DNA of 32,188 nt from positions 1 through 32,188 of the forward strand of contig JAPLJV010000062.1 in NCBI GenBank assembly GCA_026388415.1. The letters run 5' to 3'. This document shows positions 7,334 to 16,568 of this stretch, piece by piece. Source of the stretch: Deltaproteobacteria bacterium. GTDB lineage: Bacteria > Desulfobacterota > Syntrophia > Syntrophales > JACQWR01. How positions within the stretch are numbered: position 1 is the stretch's first letter; each line of letters begins with the position of its first letter. The notes under the pieces are model-generated. The model saw nothing but the letters and a program-made list of their open reading frames with translations, did not search any database and had not been told where the DNA came from. The position numbers and the translations under genes are program-made.

Positions 7334-9544
7334 ATGTATGTTCGAGTTGCCGTCAATATACCCGCGGATAAAATTTTTTCCTACTCGGCGCCCGCAACGC
7401 TGGTCGGGGAAGCAACTATCGGCCGGCGCGTCCTTGTCCCGTTCGGTAAAAAGGTTGTGAGCGGCTATATTCTGGAAACCGATACGGTCGCCGATGTTGA
7501 TAATATCAGGGATATTGCCGAATTAACAGACCAGCAACCTTTCTTCAGTGAACAGGATTTGCTTTTTTACCGCTGGATTGCCGGCTATTACCTTTATCCT
7601 TTGGGGAAGACGCTCTTTGATATCTTGCCTGGTGACGTTACGCCGAAGCAGGAAAAGGCGGTCGCGCTTGTTTCGGAGCCGCAAGATATCAAATTAGGAA
7701 TTCGGCAGGAGCAGTTAGTTGATTTTCTCCGTCAGCAAGGGACTACCTTTGTTTCCGCCCTTAAAAAAGAGTTTAAGAATGCCCCTTATCTGGTTAATAG
7801 CCTGCAAAAAAAAGGAATCATTTTCCTCGAGGAGAAAGAGGTTTACCGTTGCTCGAAGGAATTGCCTGCCCTGGAGAGCCTGCCCGGCCGCATTATCTTA
7901 AACAGCGAACAGGAAAAAGCTGTCCAGGAGATTTTAGCGGGGCTGGCGGAGCGACGGTTTGCACCTTATCTGCTCCATGGCGTAACCGGCAGCGGCAAGA
8001 CGGAAGTATATCTACGGGTAATAGAAAAAGTGTGGGAATTAGGGGGAGGAGTGATCTTCCTGGTTCCGGAAATTGCCCTCACCCCGCAACTGATGGCGCG
8101 GGTCAAGGGGAGATTCAAGGAAGAGGAGATGGCAGTAATACACAGCGGCGTTACCAAAAACGTCCGTTATGACCAGTGGCGGAGAATACAAAAAGGAGAA
8201 GTTAAAATCGTCATCGGCGCCCGTTCCGCCCTCTTTGTGCCGATGCAGGACTTGCGTCTGATTGTCGTTGATGAGGAACACGACGGGTCCTATAAACAGG
8301 ATGACCGGTTGCGCTACAATGCCCGCGACATGGCGATTGTCAAGGCCAAATTAAGCGCCGCCGCGGTGGTTTTAGGTTCCGCTACGCCGGCCGTGCAAAC
8401 TTATTTTAATGCCCGGAAGAAAAAATATCACTATCTGGCCTTGCCCGAAAGGATTGAAAGCAGGGCCTTGCCGGTAGTGAAAATAGTGGATATGAGAACC
8501 GTCCGGGATGAAAAAGCAGAGGTGCCGATTCTGGCCCCGACCTTGCGGGAGGCGATAGCCCATACCCTGACGGAAAAAAAGCAGGCGCTGCTCTTCCTGA
8601 ACCGGCGGGGTTTTGACACGGTAGTGCTCTGTCCCGATTGCGGGTATGTTTTCAAGTGCCTGAATTGTGAGCTTACCCTCACCCATCATGCCGCCCTGGG
8701 TATTTTAAAATGCCACTGCTGTGACTACGCCATCAAGTTCAGGCCCTCTATCGGGGTCGTCACCACCCTTTGCCCCAGTTGCGGCGGGCGCCGTATCCGC
8801 AGTTTCGGCCTCGGCACGGAAAAATTGGAGGAGGAGGTAAAACGTATCTTTCCGGACGCCCGGATCGCCCGTATGGACAGCGATACCACTACCCGCCGCG
8901 GCGATACCGAAAGGATACTCCGGTCGCTGGCCAGGCAGGAAGTGGACATCCTCGTGGGCACGCAAATGATTACCAAGGGTCATGATTTCCCGCAGATCAC
9001 GCTGGTGGGGGTGGTGGCCGCCGACCTCTCCCTGAATGTCCCCGATTTCCGGGCCGGGGAAAGGACTTTTCAGATCCTGACTCAAGTTGCCGGCCGGGGT
9101 GGCCGGGGAGATACGCCGGGTCTGGTTATTGTGCAGACGTTCAATCCCGAACACTATGCGGTCCGCAGGGCTCAGAACCACGATTATCACGGCTTTTATG
9201 AGGAGGAGATCAAGCTGAGAAGGAACCTTGTCTATCCTCCATATGCCAGGCTCGTGAATCTGCATTTCAGCAGCCTCAGAAAAGACCAGGGCCGCGTGGG
9301 TGTCGCAATGATCGGCAAGCTGGCGCGCAGTTTGGCCTTAACCGATAAGATGGACAAAAAGATCGAAATCCTTGGCCCGGCGGAGGCGCCGGTGGCCAAG
9401 TTAAGGGGCCGATATCGTTGGCAACTCCTCTTGAAGGGCGATGATATCAGGGCGCAGGTTTCCATTATTGATGCCATACGGGCGGAAGCGGTCAAACAGG
9501 GGCTGGAAGTCAAGGTTGACGTTGATCCCATGAATTTTATGTGA
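7334..9544 (+). CDS. priA: Primosomal protein N' (replication restart helicase PriA)
   Basis: A 736-residue superfamily 2 helicase that reloads the replisome at stalled forks. The N-terminal DNA-binding domain begins MYVRVAVNIPADKIFSYSAP. Walker A is GVTGSGKTE at residues 216-224 and the DEEHD box at 313-317. A zinc-binding insertion has CPDCGYVFKCLNC, then CHCCD and CPSCGGR. Helicase motifs V and VI appear as ILVGTQMITKGHDFP and QILTQVAGRGGRG. Length and order of motifs are normal for PriA. It is followed after 10 bp by the glmU-like gene, so co-transcription is likely. Confidence 0.97.
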   Translation: MYVRVAVNIPADKIFSYSAPATLVGEATIGRRVLVPFGKKVVSGYILETDTVADVDNIRDIAELTDQQPFFSEQDLLFYRWIAGYYLYPLGKTLFDILPGDVTPKQEKAVALVSEPQDIKLGIRQEQLVDFLRQQGTTFVSALKKEFKNAPYLVNSLQKKGIIFLEEKEVYRCSKELPALESLPGRIILNSEQEKAVQEILAGLAERRFAPYLLHGVTGSGKTEVYLRVIEKVWELGGGVIFLVPEIALTPQLMARVKGRFKEEEMAVIHSGVTKNVRYDQWRRIQKGEVKIVIGARSALFVPMQDLRLIVVDEEHDGSYKQDDRLRYNARDMAIVKAKLSAAAVVLGSATPAVQTYFNARKKKYHYLALPERIESRALPVVKIVDMRTVRDEKAEVPILAPTLREAIAHTLTEKKQALLFLNRRGFDTVVLCPDCGYVFKCLNCELTLTHHAALGILKCHCCDYAIKFRPSIGVVTTLCPSCGGRRIRSFGLGTEKLEEEVKRIFPDARIARMDSDTTTRRGDTERILRSLARQEVDILVGTQMITKGHDFPQITLVGVVAADLSLNVPDFRAGERTFQILTQVAGRGGRGDTPGLVIVQTFNPEHYAVRRAQNHDYHGFYEEEIKLRRNLVYPPYARLVNLHFSSLRKDQGRVGVAMIGKLARSLALTDKMDKKIEILGPAEAPVAKLRGRYRWQLLLKGDDIRAQVSIIDAIRAEAVKQGLEVKVDVDPMNFM

Positions 9545-9554
9545 GGAAATTGCA

Positions 9555-10304
9555 ATGTTCAGTACCATAATACTGGCGGCGGGCAAAGGGACGAGGATGA
9601 AGTCCGATCTCGTGAAGGTGTTGCATCCCCTTTGCGGGAAGCCGCTTTTGAGCTATGTGGTGGAGGCGGCCAGGTTGGTCGGTTCACAGGATATCTCTTT
9701 AATTGTCGGTTATCAGGCCGATGCCGTGCGGGAAAAATTCCCGGATGCGGGCCTCAATTTTATCGAGCAGCGAGAACTGCTGGGCACGGGGCACGCTGTG
9801 CTGCAGGCGCACGCAAGATTCGCGAATTATACGGGTGATATCCTCATCCTCTGCGGCGATGTCCCCCTGCTTCAGGCGGCCACAATACGTTCTTTATGGG
9901 CCTGCCATCGTCAGGAAAAAACAGCCGTTACCGTTTTGACCACGGTTTTGACTAATGCCACCGGCTACGGGAGAATCGTCAAGGGACCGGGTGGGAAGGT
10001 GGTAAGGATTGTCGAAGAACGGGACGCGACCGAGACCGAGAAAGAAATAAAAGAAATCAATACGGGGATTTACTGCGTTGATAGCCATTTCCTTTTTGAT
10101 GCCCTCCGGAAGATTAATAACGAAAATGCCCAGCATGAGTACTATCTTACCGATATTATTGCCATTGCCCATAAAAGTGGCAAGGGGGTGTCAAGCCTCA
10201 TTGCCGCCGATCACCGGGAAGTGATGGGGATCAATACACCGGAGGAATTGAGTGAAGCGCATCATTACCTGGAAAAACGGATGGGACCAAGTGCTGAGGA
10301 CTAA
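9555..10304 (+). CDS. Stand-alone GlmU-type nucleotidyltransferase (no acetyltransferase domain)
   Basis: A 249-residue NTP-transferase domain protein that matches the N-terminal uridyltransferase half of GlmU. It has LAAGKGTRMKSD, KVLHPLCGKPL, GTGHAVLQAH, ILCGDVPLL, GYGRIVKG, EINTGIY and YYLTDIIA in order. Bifunctional GlmU is about 450 residues; here the frame stops after the linker helix, and the following DNA encodes a repeat and then a dus gene, with no left-handed beta-helix repeats. It probably forms UDP-GlcNAc or another UDP-sugar from a sugar 1-phosphate, and an acetyltransferase would need to come from elsewhere. The last codons lie inside the downstream heptamer repeat. Confidence 0.9.
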   Translation: MFSTIILAAGKGTRMKSDLVKVLHPLCGKPLLSYVVEAARLVGSQDISLIVGYQADAVREKFPDAGLNFIEQRELLGTGHAVLQAHARFANYTGDILILCGDVPLLQAATIRSLWACHRQEKTAVTVLTTVLTNATGYGRIVKGPGGKVVRIVEERDATETEKEIKEINTGIYCVDSHFLFDALRKINNENAQHEYYLTDIIAIAHKSGKGVSSLIAADHREVMGINTPEELSEAHHYLEKRMGPSAED

Positions 10305-10372
10305 GTGCTGAGTGCTGAGTAAAAACAAGTTAGTCCTCAGTCCTCAGTCCTCAGTCCTCAGCACTTTTTTTA
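10291..10372 (+). terminator. Heptamer-repeat hairpin with T-run after the glmU-like gene
   Basis: Three GTGCTGA-like heptamers (10292-10320) are followed by four exact TCCTCAG heptamers (10335-10362) and a run of seven T (10366-10372). CTGAGGACTAA on the left pairs with TTAGTCCTCAG (10331-10341), and AAGTGCTGAG can alternatively pair with CTCAGCACTT beside the T-run. It resembles an intrinsic terminator with slipped-strand repeat arms. Confidence 0.7.
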
Positions 10373-10386
10373 CTGGAGTTGTTGTA

Positions 10387-11358
10387 ATGCAGATCGGCAA
10401 TATTTTGCTGAAAAATAATGTTTGTCTGGCGCCGATGGCGGGCATAACCAATTTGCCGTTCCGGACGCTCATGAAAGATTTCGGTTGCGCCCTGACTTCT
10501 ACCGAGATGATCAGCGCCAACGGCCTGACCAGAAATTCTACGCGGAGTTTTGAATATCTGAGTTCATCCTCGGTTGACAAACCACTGTCGGTTCAGTTGT
10601 TCGGTTCTGATCCGCTTGTTCTGGCCGAAGCAGCGAAGATTGTCACCGGACAAGGGGCCGATCTTATTGACATAAATATGGGCTGCCCAGCCAGGAAGAT
10701 TGTGCGGAACGGCGCCGGTTCAGCCTTGCTGAAAAATCCGCTGCAAATTGGCAATATTATTAAAGCGGTAAGGGAGGCGATCCTGGTTCCATTGACGGTA
10801 AAAATCCGTTCCGGCCCCAGCCCCCGAGAGATAAATGCCCTGGAAGTAGCCCGCATCGCCGAAGACTGCGGCGCCGATGCGATTATTGTTCATCCCCGTA
10901 CGGCAGATCAGGGTTTCGGCGGCCGGGCCGATTGGGACGTTATCCAGCAGGTAAAAGAGGGGATTAGGATACCTGTGGTAGGCAACGGCGACATCCGCCA
11001 GGCTGCCGACGCCTTGGGCATGATAAGTCATACCGGCTGCGATGGTGTGATGGTGGGCCGGGGCGCCCTGGGCAATCCCTGGCTCATCGGTGAAATCATT
11101 GCGTGCCTGGCTGGTCGTGACCTGCCCCCCTGTCCATCCCTGCCGGAAAGGTTAAACGTCATCTCGCACCACCTGGATATGGAGCTGCAATATCATGGTG
11201 AAGCCTGGGGCAGCCGTAATTTCCGCAAACATCTCCTCTGGTACACCAAGAGTCTGCCGGGAGGCGCCAAATTCAGGAAACTGGCGGTTAATCTGAAAGG
11301 GAAAGAGTCCATCTTGGAAGAATTGCAGCGTTTCTTCCTTGCCGTTAAAAACCTGTGA
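10387..11358 (+). CDS. tRNA dihydrouridine synthase (DusB type)
   Basis: A flavoenzyme of about 323 residues that reduces specific uridines in tRNA. The N-terminal block NVCLAPMAGITNLPFR, STEMISANGL, the catalytic-Cys motif INMGCPARKIVRNGAGSALL, VKIRSG, IIVHPRT, VVGNGDI and GVMVGRGALGNPW are present in family order. The C-terminal helical domain contains RNFRKHLLWYTKSLPG. ATG 10387 is chosen because GGAG lies about 9 bp upstream and the conserved region starts at once; the frame opens earlier at 10312 inside the heptamer repeat. The downstream 295 bp contain no intact gene. Confidence 0.93.
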   Translation: MQIGNILLKNNVCLAPMAGITNLPFRTLMKDFGCALTSTEMISANGLTRNSTRSFEYLSSSSVDKPLSVQLFGSDPLVLAEAAKIVTGQGADLIDINMGCPARKIVRNGAGSALLKNPLQIGNIIKAVREAILVPLTVKIRSGPSPREINALEVARIAEDCGADAIIVHPRTADQGFGGRADWDVIQQVKEGIRIPVVGNGDIRQAADALGMISHTGCDGVMVGRGALGNPWLIGEIIACLAGRDLPPCPSLPERLNVISHHLDMELQYHGEAWGSRNFRKHLLWYTKSLPGGAKFRKLAVNLKGKESILEELQRFFLAVKNL

Positions 11359-11461
11359 GCAGGTGAAAGGCCCATACAAAAGGTCAGGGTTGATATGACA
11401 ACTTCCTTGTAATAAAGCATACGGCGATTTTGAACGACGTGCAAACTTTCAACTCGTAATC

Positions 11462-11650
11462 ATTGATTTTGTTTCCTCGAAAATTATGATATAGAGCGCC
11501 AGCTTGAGGAGCTGAGGCGGGATATTGCAGTTTGCAAATCCGCTAATGAGCTGATTGGAAAAATTGACCAGATTGAGCTTTTTGTTCAGCATGCCTGACA
11601 CAGCCGATTTCTTGATCGAGCTTCAAAGTTCCAACATCGGCAGGATGTGA
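11462..11650 (+). pseudogene. Possible coding remnant ahead of the Type IIG enzyme
   Basis: In the region between dus and the restriction enzyme, one frame reads without stop from about 11462 to TGA 11596-11598, ending LIGKIDQIELFVQHA. A second frame, ATG 11591 to TGA 11648-11650, encodes 19 residues ending LIELQSSNIGRM and overlaps the first stop. Neither has a clear start of its own for a full gene. It looks like the 3' end of a lost gene plus a mini-ORF ending 3 bp before the restriction gene. I do not recognise a family, and chance is possible. Confidence 0.3.
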
Positions 11651-11653
11651 AAA

Positions 11654-14600
11654 ATGACCGCTCCCCAGGAAATCACCGCGTTGGTTGAACATTTTACCCG
11701 GAACCGTGAATCCTATCAATCGGGTAAATACAACGAAACGCAACTGCGCCGGGAGTTTATTGATCCCTTTTTTAAAGCCCTCGGCTGGGATATAGACAAT
11801 ACGGCCGGTCATGCCGAGATCTATAAAGATGTAGTCCATGAGGATGCCATCAAGGTGGGCAGCGCCACCAAGGCCCCGGACTACTGTTTCCGCATCGGGG
11901 GAACGCGGAAATTCTTTGTGGAAGCGAAGAAACCCTCCGTAAACATCGCCACCAATGTCGGCCCTGCCTATCAGCTCCGGCGCTACGCCTGGTCCGCCAA
12001 GCTCCCCCTTTCCATCCTCACCGATTTTGACGAATTCGCGGTCTATGACTGCCGGATTAAACCGGACAAGAACGATAAAACCTCCACGGCGCGAATCATG
12101 TATCTGAACGCTCCGGACTATCTGAGCCGCTGGGCAGAGATCACTGCCATTTTTTCCAAAGACGCTGTATTGAAGGGCGCTTTTGATCGCTATGCCGATA
12201 CGGCCAAGTTGAAGAAAGGCACGGCCGGGGTGGATACAGCCTTTCTCGGCGAGATTGAAACGTGGCGCGAGATGCTGGCCCGGAATATCGCCCTGCGCAA
12301 TCCGCACCTGACCCAGCGGGAACTCAACACGGCGGTCACGGCGACCATTAATCGTATCATTTTCCTGCGCATCTGCGAAGACCGGGGCATCGAGACCTAT
12401 GGACAGCTCATGGCCCTGCAGAACGGCGTCGGAACGTATGAACGCCTCATTAAAATTTACTACGCCGCCGACGACAAATACAACTCCGGTCTTTTTCACT
12501 TCCGTCCGGAGAAAGACCGTCCCGCCTCGCCCGATACGCTGGCGCTGAATCTGGCCGTTGATGACAAAACCCTGAAGGATATCTTCCGCAGCCTCTATTA
12601 TCCCGACAGTCCCTATGAATTCTCCGTCCTGCCCGCCGATATCCTGGGCCAGGTCTATGAGCAGTTCCTGGGGAAGGTGATTCATCTGTCCGATGGGCAC
12701 CGGGCGAAGGTGGAGGACAAGCCGGAGGTCAAGAAGGCAGGCGGCGTTTACTATACGCCGACCTATATCGTGGATTATATTGTCAGAAACACCGTGGGCA
12801 AACTGCTGCCCCTCGGAAATGCAGCCGATGCTGCGCCCCCCGGCAAAGAGCTCGGAACAACCACCCCCCGGCGGGCCGCCGGCATCCGCATCCTCGATCC
12901 GGCCTGCGGTTCGGGCTCGTTTCTGCTCGGCGCCTATCAGTACCTGCTGGACTGGCATCTGGTCTGGTACCTGGATAATGATCCGGAGAAGCGGCTCAAG
13001 GGCAAATCTCCCGTCCTCTGCCAGAAATCGGGCGGCGGTTGGCAGCTCACCACGTCGGAGCGGAAGCGCATCCTGCTCAACAACATCTACGGCGTGGACA
13101 TTGACCCCCAGGCCGTAGAGGTCACGAAACTCTCGCTCCTCCTCAAGGTCCTGGAAGGAGAAAACGAACAGACACTGTTTAACCAACTGAAACTCTTCCA
13201 TGAACGGGCGCTCCCCGATCTGGGCAACAACATCAAGTGCGGCAACTCCCTCATCGGCCCGGATTTCTACGACAATCAGCAGTTGGGCTTCTTTGACGAC
13301 GAGGAACGGTACCGGGTCAATGTCTTCGATTGGGATAAAGAATTTCCGGAGATTATGAAGGCTGGCGGTTTTGATGTCGTGATCGGGAATCCGCCCTACA
13401 TCCGTATCCAGGCGATGAAGGAGTGGGTGCCTTGGGAAGTGGAGTTCTACAAATCACGCTACGCCGCTGCAAGCAAAGGAAACTACGATATTTATGTTGT
13501 TTTTGTGGAAAAGGGATTGACGCTTTTAAACAGCCGCGGTCTGCTGGGATTCATCCTGCCCCACAAGTTCTTCAATGCCCAATATGGAGAACCTCTGCGG
13601 GCTCTGCTGTCCTCAGGCAACCATCTTTCCGGTATCGTTCATTTCGGAGATCGTCAGGTGTTCGGCGGTGCCACAACCTACACATGCCTGTTATTTCTCG
13701 ATAAAGGCGGTAGTAAAAACTTTCAATTTATGAGAGTTGATGACCTTGAACGCTGGCGGAGCAATGGCCAGAGTGCGAAAGACACAATACCAGCCGCCCA
13801 CATTTCTGCTGCAGAATGGAACTTTATTGCCGGTCCGGGGAAAGGGTTACTGCATAAGCTTCAACAACTGCCCGTAAGGCTTGAAGATGTTACCAACCGC
13901 ATCTTCCAAGGCATTAAAACGAGCGCTGATAAAATATATATTCTTGAAAAACTTGAACAAGCGCCTCATCGTGTAAAGGTCTATTCACGAGAGAAAAATA
14001 GCGCCTACTGGCTTGAACCTGAGCTTCTTCATCCTTTGGTAAAAGGCGGAGACAGCAAACGATACCATCTCTCCCGCACCGCCCGATTCATTCTTTTCCC
14101 CTACGCAAAACAAGGGAATGACCTCACCTCGTTGATCCCTGAAAACGTTTTGAAAGACCGATATCCGCTCACTTGGCAATATCTTCTTGATAACAAGATC
14201 TATCTTGAAAATCGAGAGGATGGCAAGATGAAAGGGGCAAAATGGTATGGTTATGGACGCATACAGGCCTTAGATGTAATGCCTCTCGCCAAGATATTTA
14301 CTCCCGACATTGCTGCCCAGGCAGCATTTTCCCTCGATGAAAGGGGCGACGTATTTTTTACCGGTGGCGTAGCCGGGGGGTACGGCATCCTTGTTTCTCC
14401 TCAGTATTCCCGTGAGTACGTTTTGGGGCTTCTCAACAGCAAATTGGCAGAATGGTTCATCAGGCAAACTGCTGCTCAAATGAGGGGCGGTTACTACAGT
14501 TATGAATCCCGTTTCATAAGCAAGCTTCCCATACGGTGCCTTGATTCTACCAATCCCGCCGACCAGGCCCGTCACGACCGCATGGTGGCGCTGGTTGAAC

Positions 14601-14761
14601 AGATGCTTTCCCTGCACAAGAAACTGGCCGCGGCCCAAACGGATCATGAAAAAACCAACCTCCAGCGCCAGATTGACGCCACAGACTCCCAGATTGACCG
14701 TCTCGTTTACGATCTCTACGAACTCACGGAAGAGGAAATCGGGATCGTGGAAAAGGGATAA
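11654..14761 (+). CDS. Type IIG restriction-modification enzyme (Eco57I-like)
   Basis: A 1035-residue single chain combining nuclease, adenine methyltransferase and DNA recognition. The N-terminal nuclease shows a PD-(D/E)XK core: Asp76 in APDYCF and Glu90/Lys92 in FFVEAKKP. The helical connector precedes GGVYYTPTYIVDYIV (residues 363-377), motif I DPACGSGSF (415-423), IYGVDID (478-484) and the catalytic NPPY (579-582) of an N6-adenine methylase. The C-terminal 400 residues should hold target recognition and end in a coiled-coil-like segment (LVEQMLSLHKKLAAAQ). No separate specificity or methylase gene is adjacent, consistent with a solo Type IIG system. It protects host DNA by methylation and cuts unmodified DNA. 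The frame is intact. Confidence 0.93.
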   Translation: MTAPQEITALVEHFTRNRESYQSGKYNETQLRREFIDPFFKALGWDIDNTAGHAEIYKDVVHEDAIKVGSATKAPDYCFRIGGTRKFFVEAKKPSVNIATNVGPAYQLRRYAWSAKLPLSILTDFDEFAVYDCRIKPDKNDKTSTARIMYLNAPDYLSRWAEITAIFSKDAVLKGAFDRYADTAKLKKGTAGVDTAFLGEIETWREMLARNIALRNPHLTQRELNTAVTATINRIIFLRICEDRGIETYGQLMALQNGVGTYERLIKIYYAADDKYNSGLFHFRPEKDRPASPDTLALNLAVDDKTLKDIFRSLYYPDSPYEFSVLPADILGQVYEQFLGKVIHLSDGHRAKVEDKPEVKKAGGVYYTPTYIVDYIVRNTVGKLLPLGNAADAAPPGKELGTTTPRRAAGIRILDPACGSGSFLLGAYQYLLDWHLVWYLDNDPEKRLKGKSPVLCQKSGGGWQLTTSERKRILLNNIYGVDIDPQAVEVTKLSLLLKVLEGENEQTLFNQLKLFHERALPDLGNNIKCGNSLIGPDFYDNQQLGFFDDEERYRVNVFDWDKEFPEIMKAGGFDVVIGNPPYIRIQAMKEWVPWEVEFYKSRYAAASKGNYDIYVVFVEKGLTLLNSRGLLGFILPHKFFNAQYGEPLRALLSSGNHLSGIVHFGDRQVFGGATTYTCLLFLDKGGSKNFQFMRVDDLERWRSNGQSAKDTIPAAHISAAEWNFIAGPGKGLLHKLQQLPVRLEDVTNRIFQGIKTSADKIYILEKLEQAPHRVKVYSREKNSAYWLEPELLHPLVKGGDSKRYHLSRTARFILFPYAKQGNDLTSLIPENVLKDRYPLTWQYLLDNKIYLENREDGKMKGAKWYGYGRIQALDVMPLAKIFTPDIAAQAAFSLDERGDVFFTGGVAGGYGILVSPQYSREYVLGLLNSKLAEWFIRQTAAQMRGGYYSYESRFISKLPIRCLDSTNPADQARHDRMVALVEQMLSLHKKLAAAQTDHEKTNLQRQIDATDSQIDRLVYDLYELTEEEIGIVEKG

Positions 14762-14791
14762 TTAGTGGCTGTCCCCAATTATCAATTATAA
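14761..14791 (+). repeat. REP-like copy a (left of the GNAT-MFS pair)
   Basis: AGTGGCTGTCCCCAATTAT, part of a longer A+T-rich end, lies immediately after the restriction enzyme stop. Its inverted counterpart is at 16569-16593, and a same-orientation copy is at 16628-16662. Confidence 0.7.
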
Positions 14792-14795
14792 GGCT

Positions 14796-15323
14796 ATGAA
14801 GACCTTGACATCCCAGCGATTGACTTTACGACCCCTTCGGGAAGGGGAGGTCGCCATGATCTGCTCGCTTCTCGGGGACGCGAAGACGATGTCGTATCTC
14901 TTCGCGGGTCGTGCCATGAACAAGACAGAGGCACTCGCTTTCATTGACGTCCACTTCACCTCGGAGAATGAACCAACCGGAATGGGTGTACTTATTGACC
15001 ACCGCTCCTCGGAACTTGTCGGCTTCGCAGGAATAATCGCAACCTCGTGCATTGGGCAAGAAGACTATGAATTCGGATTCGTTGTCAAGGAGCAGTTCCG
15101 AGGGAGGCGATACGCTACCGAGATTGGCTGTCAGCAGATCGTGTATGGTCTCGAAGTTCTCGGGTTGCCTCGCATACTTGCCCTTGCTCACCCCAACAAC
15201 CAGCCGTCGCTCACGGTTATTGAGAAGCACTTGGAGATGGTGCGCGTCGCGACTATACCGGCTACTCACGAACGTGGCGATCGGGATGTGTTCTGTCGCG
15301 AGAGATGCCATGGTGCCTGGTAG
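14796..15323 (+). CDS. GNAT family N-acetyltransferase
   Basis: A 175-residue protein of the RimJ/RimL-like GNAT group (Acetyltransf_3). It starts with LTSQRLTLRPLREGEVAMIC, continues with YEFGFVVKEQFRGRRYATEI, where the Q/R-x-x-G-x-A-like acetyl-CoA loop is RGRRYA, and has the LAHPNNQPSLTVIEKHLEM motif of the last helix. These enzymes acetylate ribosomal protein N-termini or small amines; the substrate is unknown. It sits 46 bp before an MFS transporter, and the pair is bracketed by inverted repeat copies, suggesting acquisition as a cassette. The extreme C-terminus (VFCRERCHGAW) may be slightly altered compared with relatives. Confidence 0.85.
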   Translation: MKTLTSQRLTLRPLREGEVAMICSLLGDAKTMSYLFAGRAMNKTEALAFIDVHFTSENEPTGMGVLIDHRSSELVGFAGIIATSCIGQEDYEFGFVVKEQFRGRRYATEIGCQQIVYGLEVLGLPRILALAHPNNQPSLTVIEKHLEMVRVATIPATHERGDRDVFCRERCHGAW

Positions 15324-15368
15324 AGCCGGTTTGCATGCTTAAATATGCTTCAGAGTAAGGTGAATCGA

Positions 15369-16568
15369 ATGCTACGAATGGAACCACGAACAGCGTCAAA
15401 AAGAAGGGTCTTTTTTGTTCTCGGCTGGCTGGGGATGGTAATCTATTTTACACAACGATGGGTCTTAGGACCCCTCATACCCCCGCTCATGCAGGATTTT
15501 TCTGTTAACAGGACCACTCTCGGTATAGTCGGATCAGCATCCCTCTGGGGATACATGATAACTCCGATTATTGCCGGCTTGCTATCTGACCGGTTTGGCA
15601 GGAAGCGTCCGGTACTCTTTGGTATTCTCTGTTTTTCCACATTTACGGTTGTCTCCGGCCTGGCAATGAACCTTGGACAGCTCTTTGCGGCCCGGTTTGT
15701 GACAGGAATAGGGGAGGCTTTTTTCGTCATATCCCTTATAGCATTTACCATTGAGATGTTTCCTGAAAGGCCCGGGTTCTACCTTACCTTAATGGTTTCG
15801 GGTAATTCTCTGGGTTGGTTCGCTGGTCCGGCGCTGGCAGGATGGCTACTCGATCTTACCGGAAGTTGGAGATGGCCCTTCATTTGTACCGGTATCATCG
15901 GACTTGTTATCTTTGCCCTGCTTTTCTGGTTTTGGCCGGAGGAGAAAAAAAGGCAATCACCGCCAGGTCACTTTTTTGATCGCACGATACTGAGAAGAAA
16001 TAATCTATTGATGCTCCTGCTTCTTTCTCTTACCGGCGCATTTCAGATTGCCACTGAGTTCGGTTTCACCATGTGGTATCCCGTTTTCTTAAAGACTGAA
16101 CTGCTTATGACTGCTACAACTGCGGGCCTCATTGCCGGACTCTTTGGAATCGGTCAATTTTTCGGTCGGCCTATTATGGGGCTGATTTCAGACAGGACCG
16201 GATACCGCTTGGTTGGAATAGTGGGCAGCGTGATTCAGGGCATCTCGCTTATACTTGTTCTTTCCGCAGCGACCCCCTATTCAAGAGTCCTTTTTACGTT
16301 ACAGGCAGGCTTCTTTGGTGCTGCTGTCATGGGCGCCCTCTTGACATACACGGGCCTCATATTCCCTTCCTTCAAGGGCCTGGCTCTCGGGATCATAATT
16401 ACATTTGGTTATTCTACGGCTTCCTTTGCCCCCATTGCCATCGGTTATCTCGGTGACCTTTACTCGGTTTCCACTGCTCTTTGGCTGGTTTGCGTGCCCA
16501 CTGCATTCTTGGCAGGCGCCCCGTTTTTCGCGTCCTATCTTATACAAAAAACAAAAAAAGATTTTTGA
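15369..16568 (+). CDS. MFS transporter
   Basis: About 399 residues with roughly twelve hydrophobic segments and the major facilitator loop 2-3 signature GLLSDRFGRKRPVLFG; a second related loop appears as GLISDRTGYRLVG between segments 8 and 9. ATG 15369 is preferred because AAGGTGA (15357-15363) is well spaced; an upstream ATG at 15345 has no good site. Its substrate is not predictable from sequence. It follows the GNAT gene, probably in one transcript, and ends just before an inverted copy of the REP-like repeat. The A+T-richer codon use of the MFS gene compared with the neighbouring restriction gene fits a separate origin. Confidence 0.9.
   Translation: MLRMEPRTASKRRVFFVLGWLGMVIYFTQRWVLGPLIPPLMQDFSVNRTTLGIVGSASLWGYMITPIIAGLLSDRFGRKRPVLFGILCFSTFTVVSGLAMNLGQLFAARFVTGIGEAFFVISLIAFTIEMFPERPGFYLTLMVSGNSLGWFAGPALAGWLLDLTGSWRWPFICTGIIGLVIFALLFWFWPEEKKRQSPPGHFFDRTILRRNNLLMLLLLSLTGAFQIATEFGFTMWYPVFLKTELLMTATTAGLIAGLFGIGQFFGRPIMGLISDRTGYRLVGIVGSVIQGISLILVLSAATPYSRVLFTLQAGFFGAAVMGALLTYTGLIFPSFKGLALGIIITFGYSTASFAPIAIGYLGDLYSVSTALWLVCVPTAFLAGAPFFASYLIQKTKKDF

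Noticed and set aside
11543-13201. A 552-codon minus-strand open frame opposite the Type IIG gene
   Set aside because: It mirrors a gene with clear nuclease and methylase motifs, shows no recognisable domain and has the composition of an antisense shadow of G+C-rich coding DNA.
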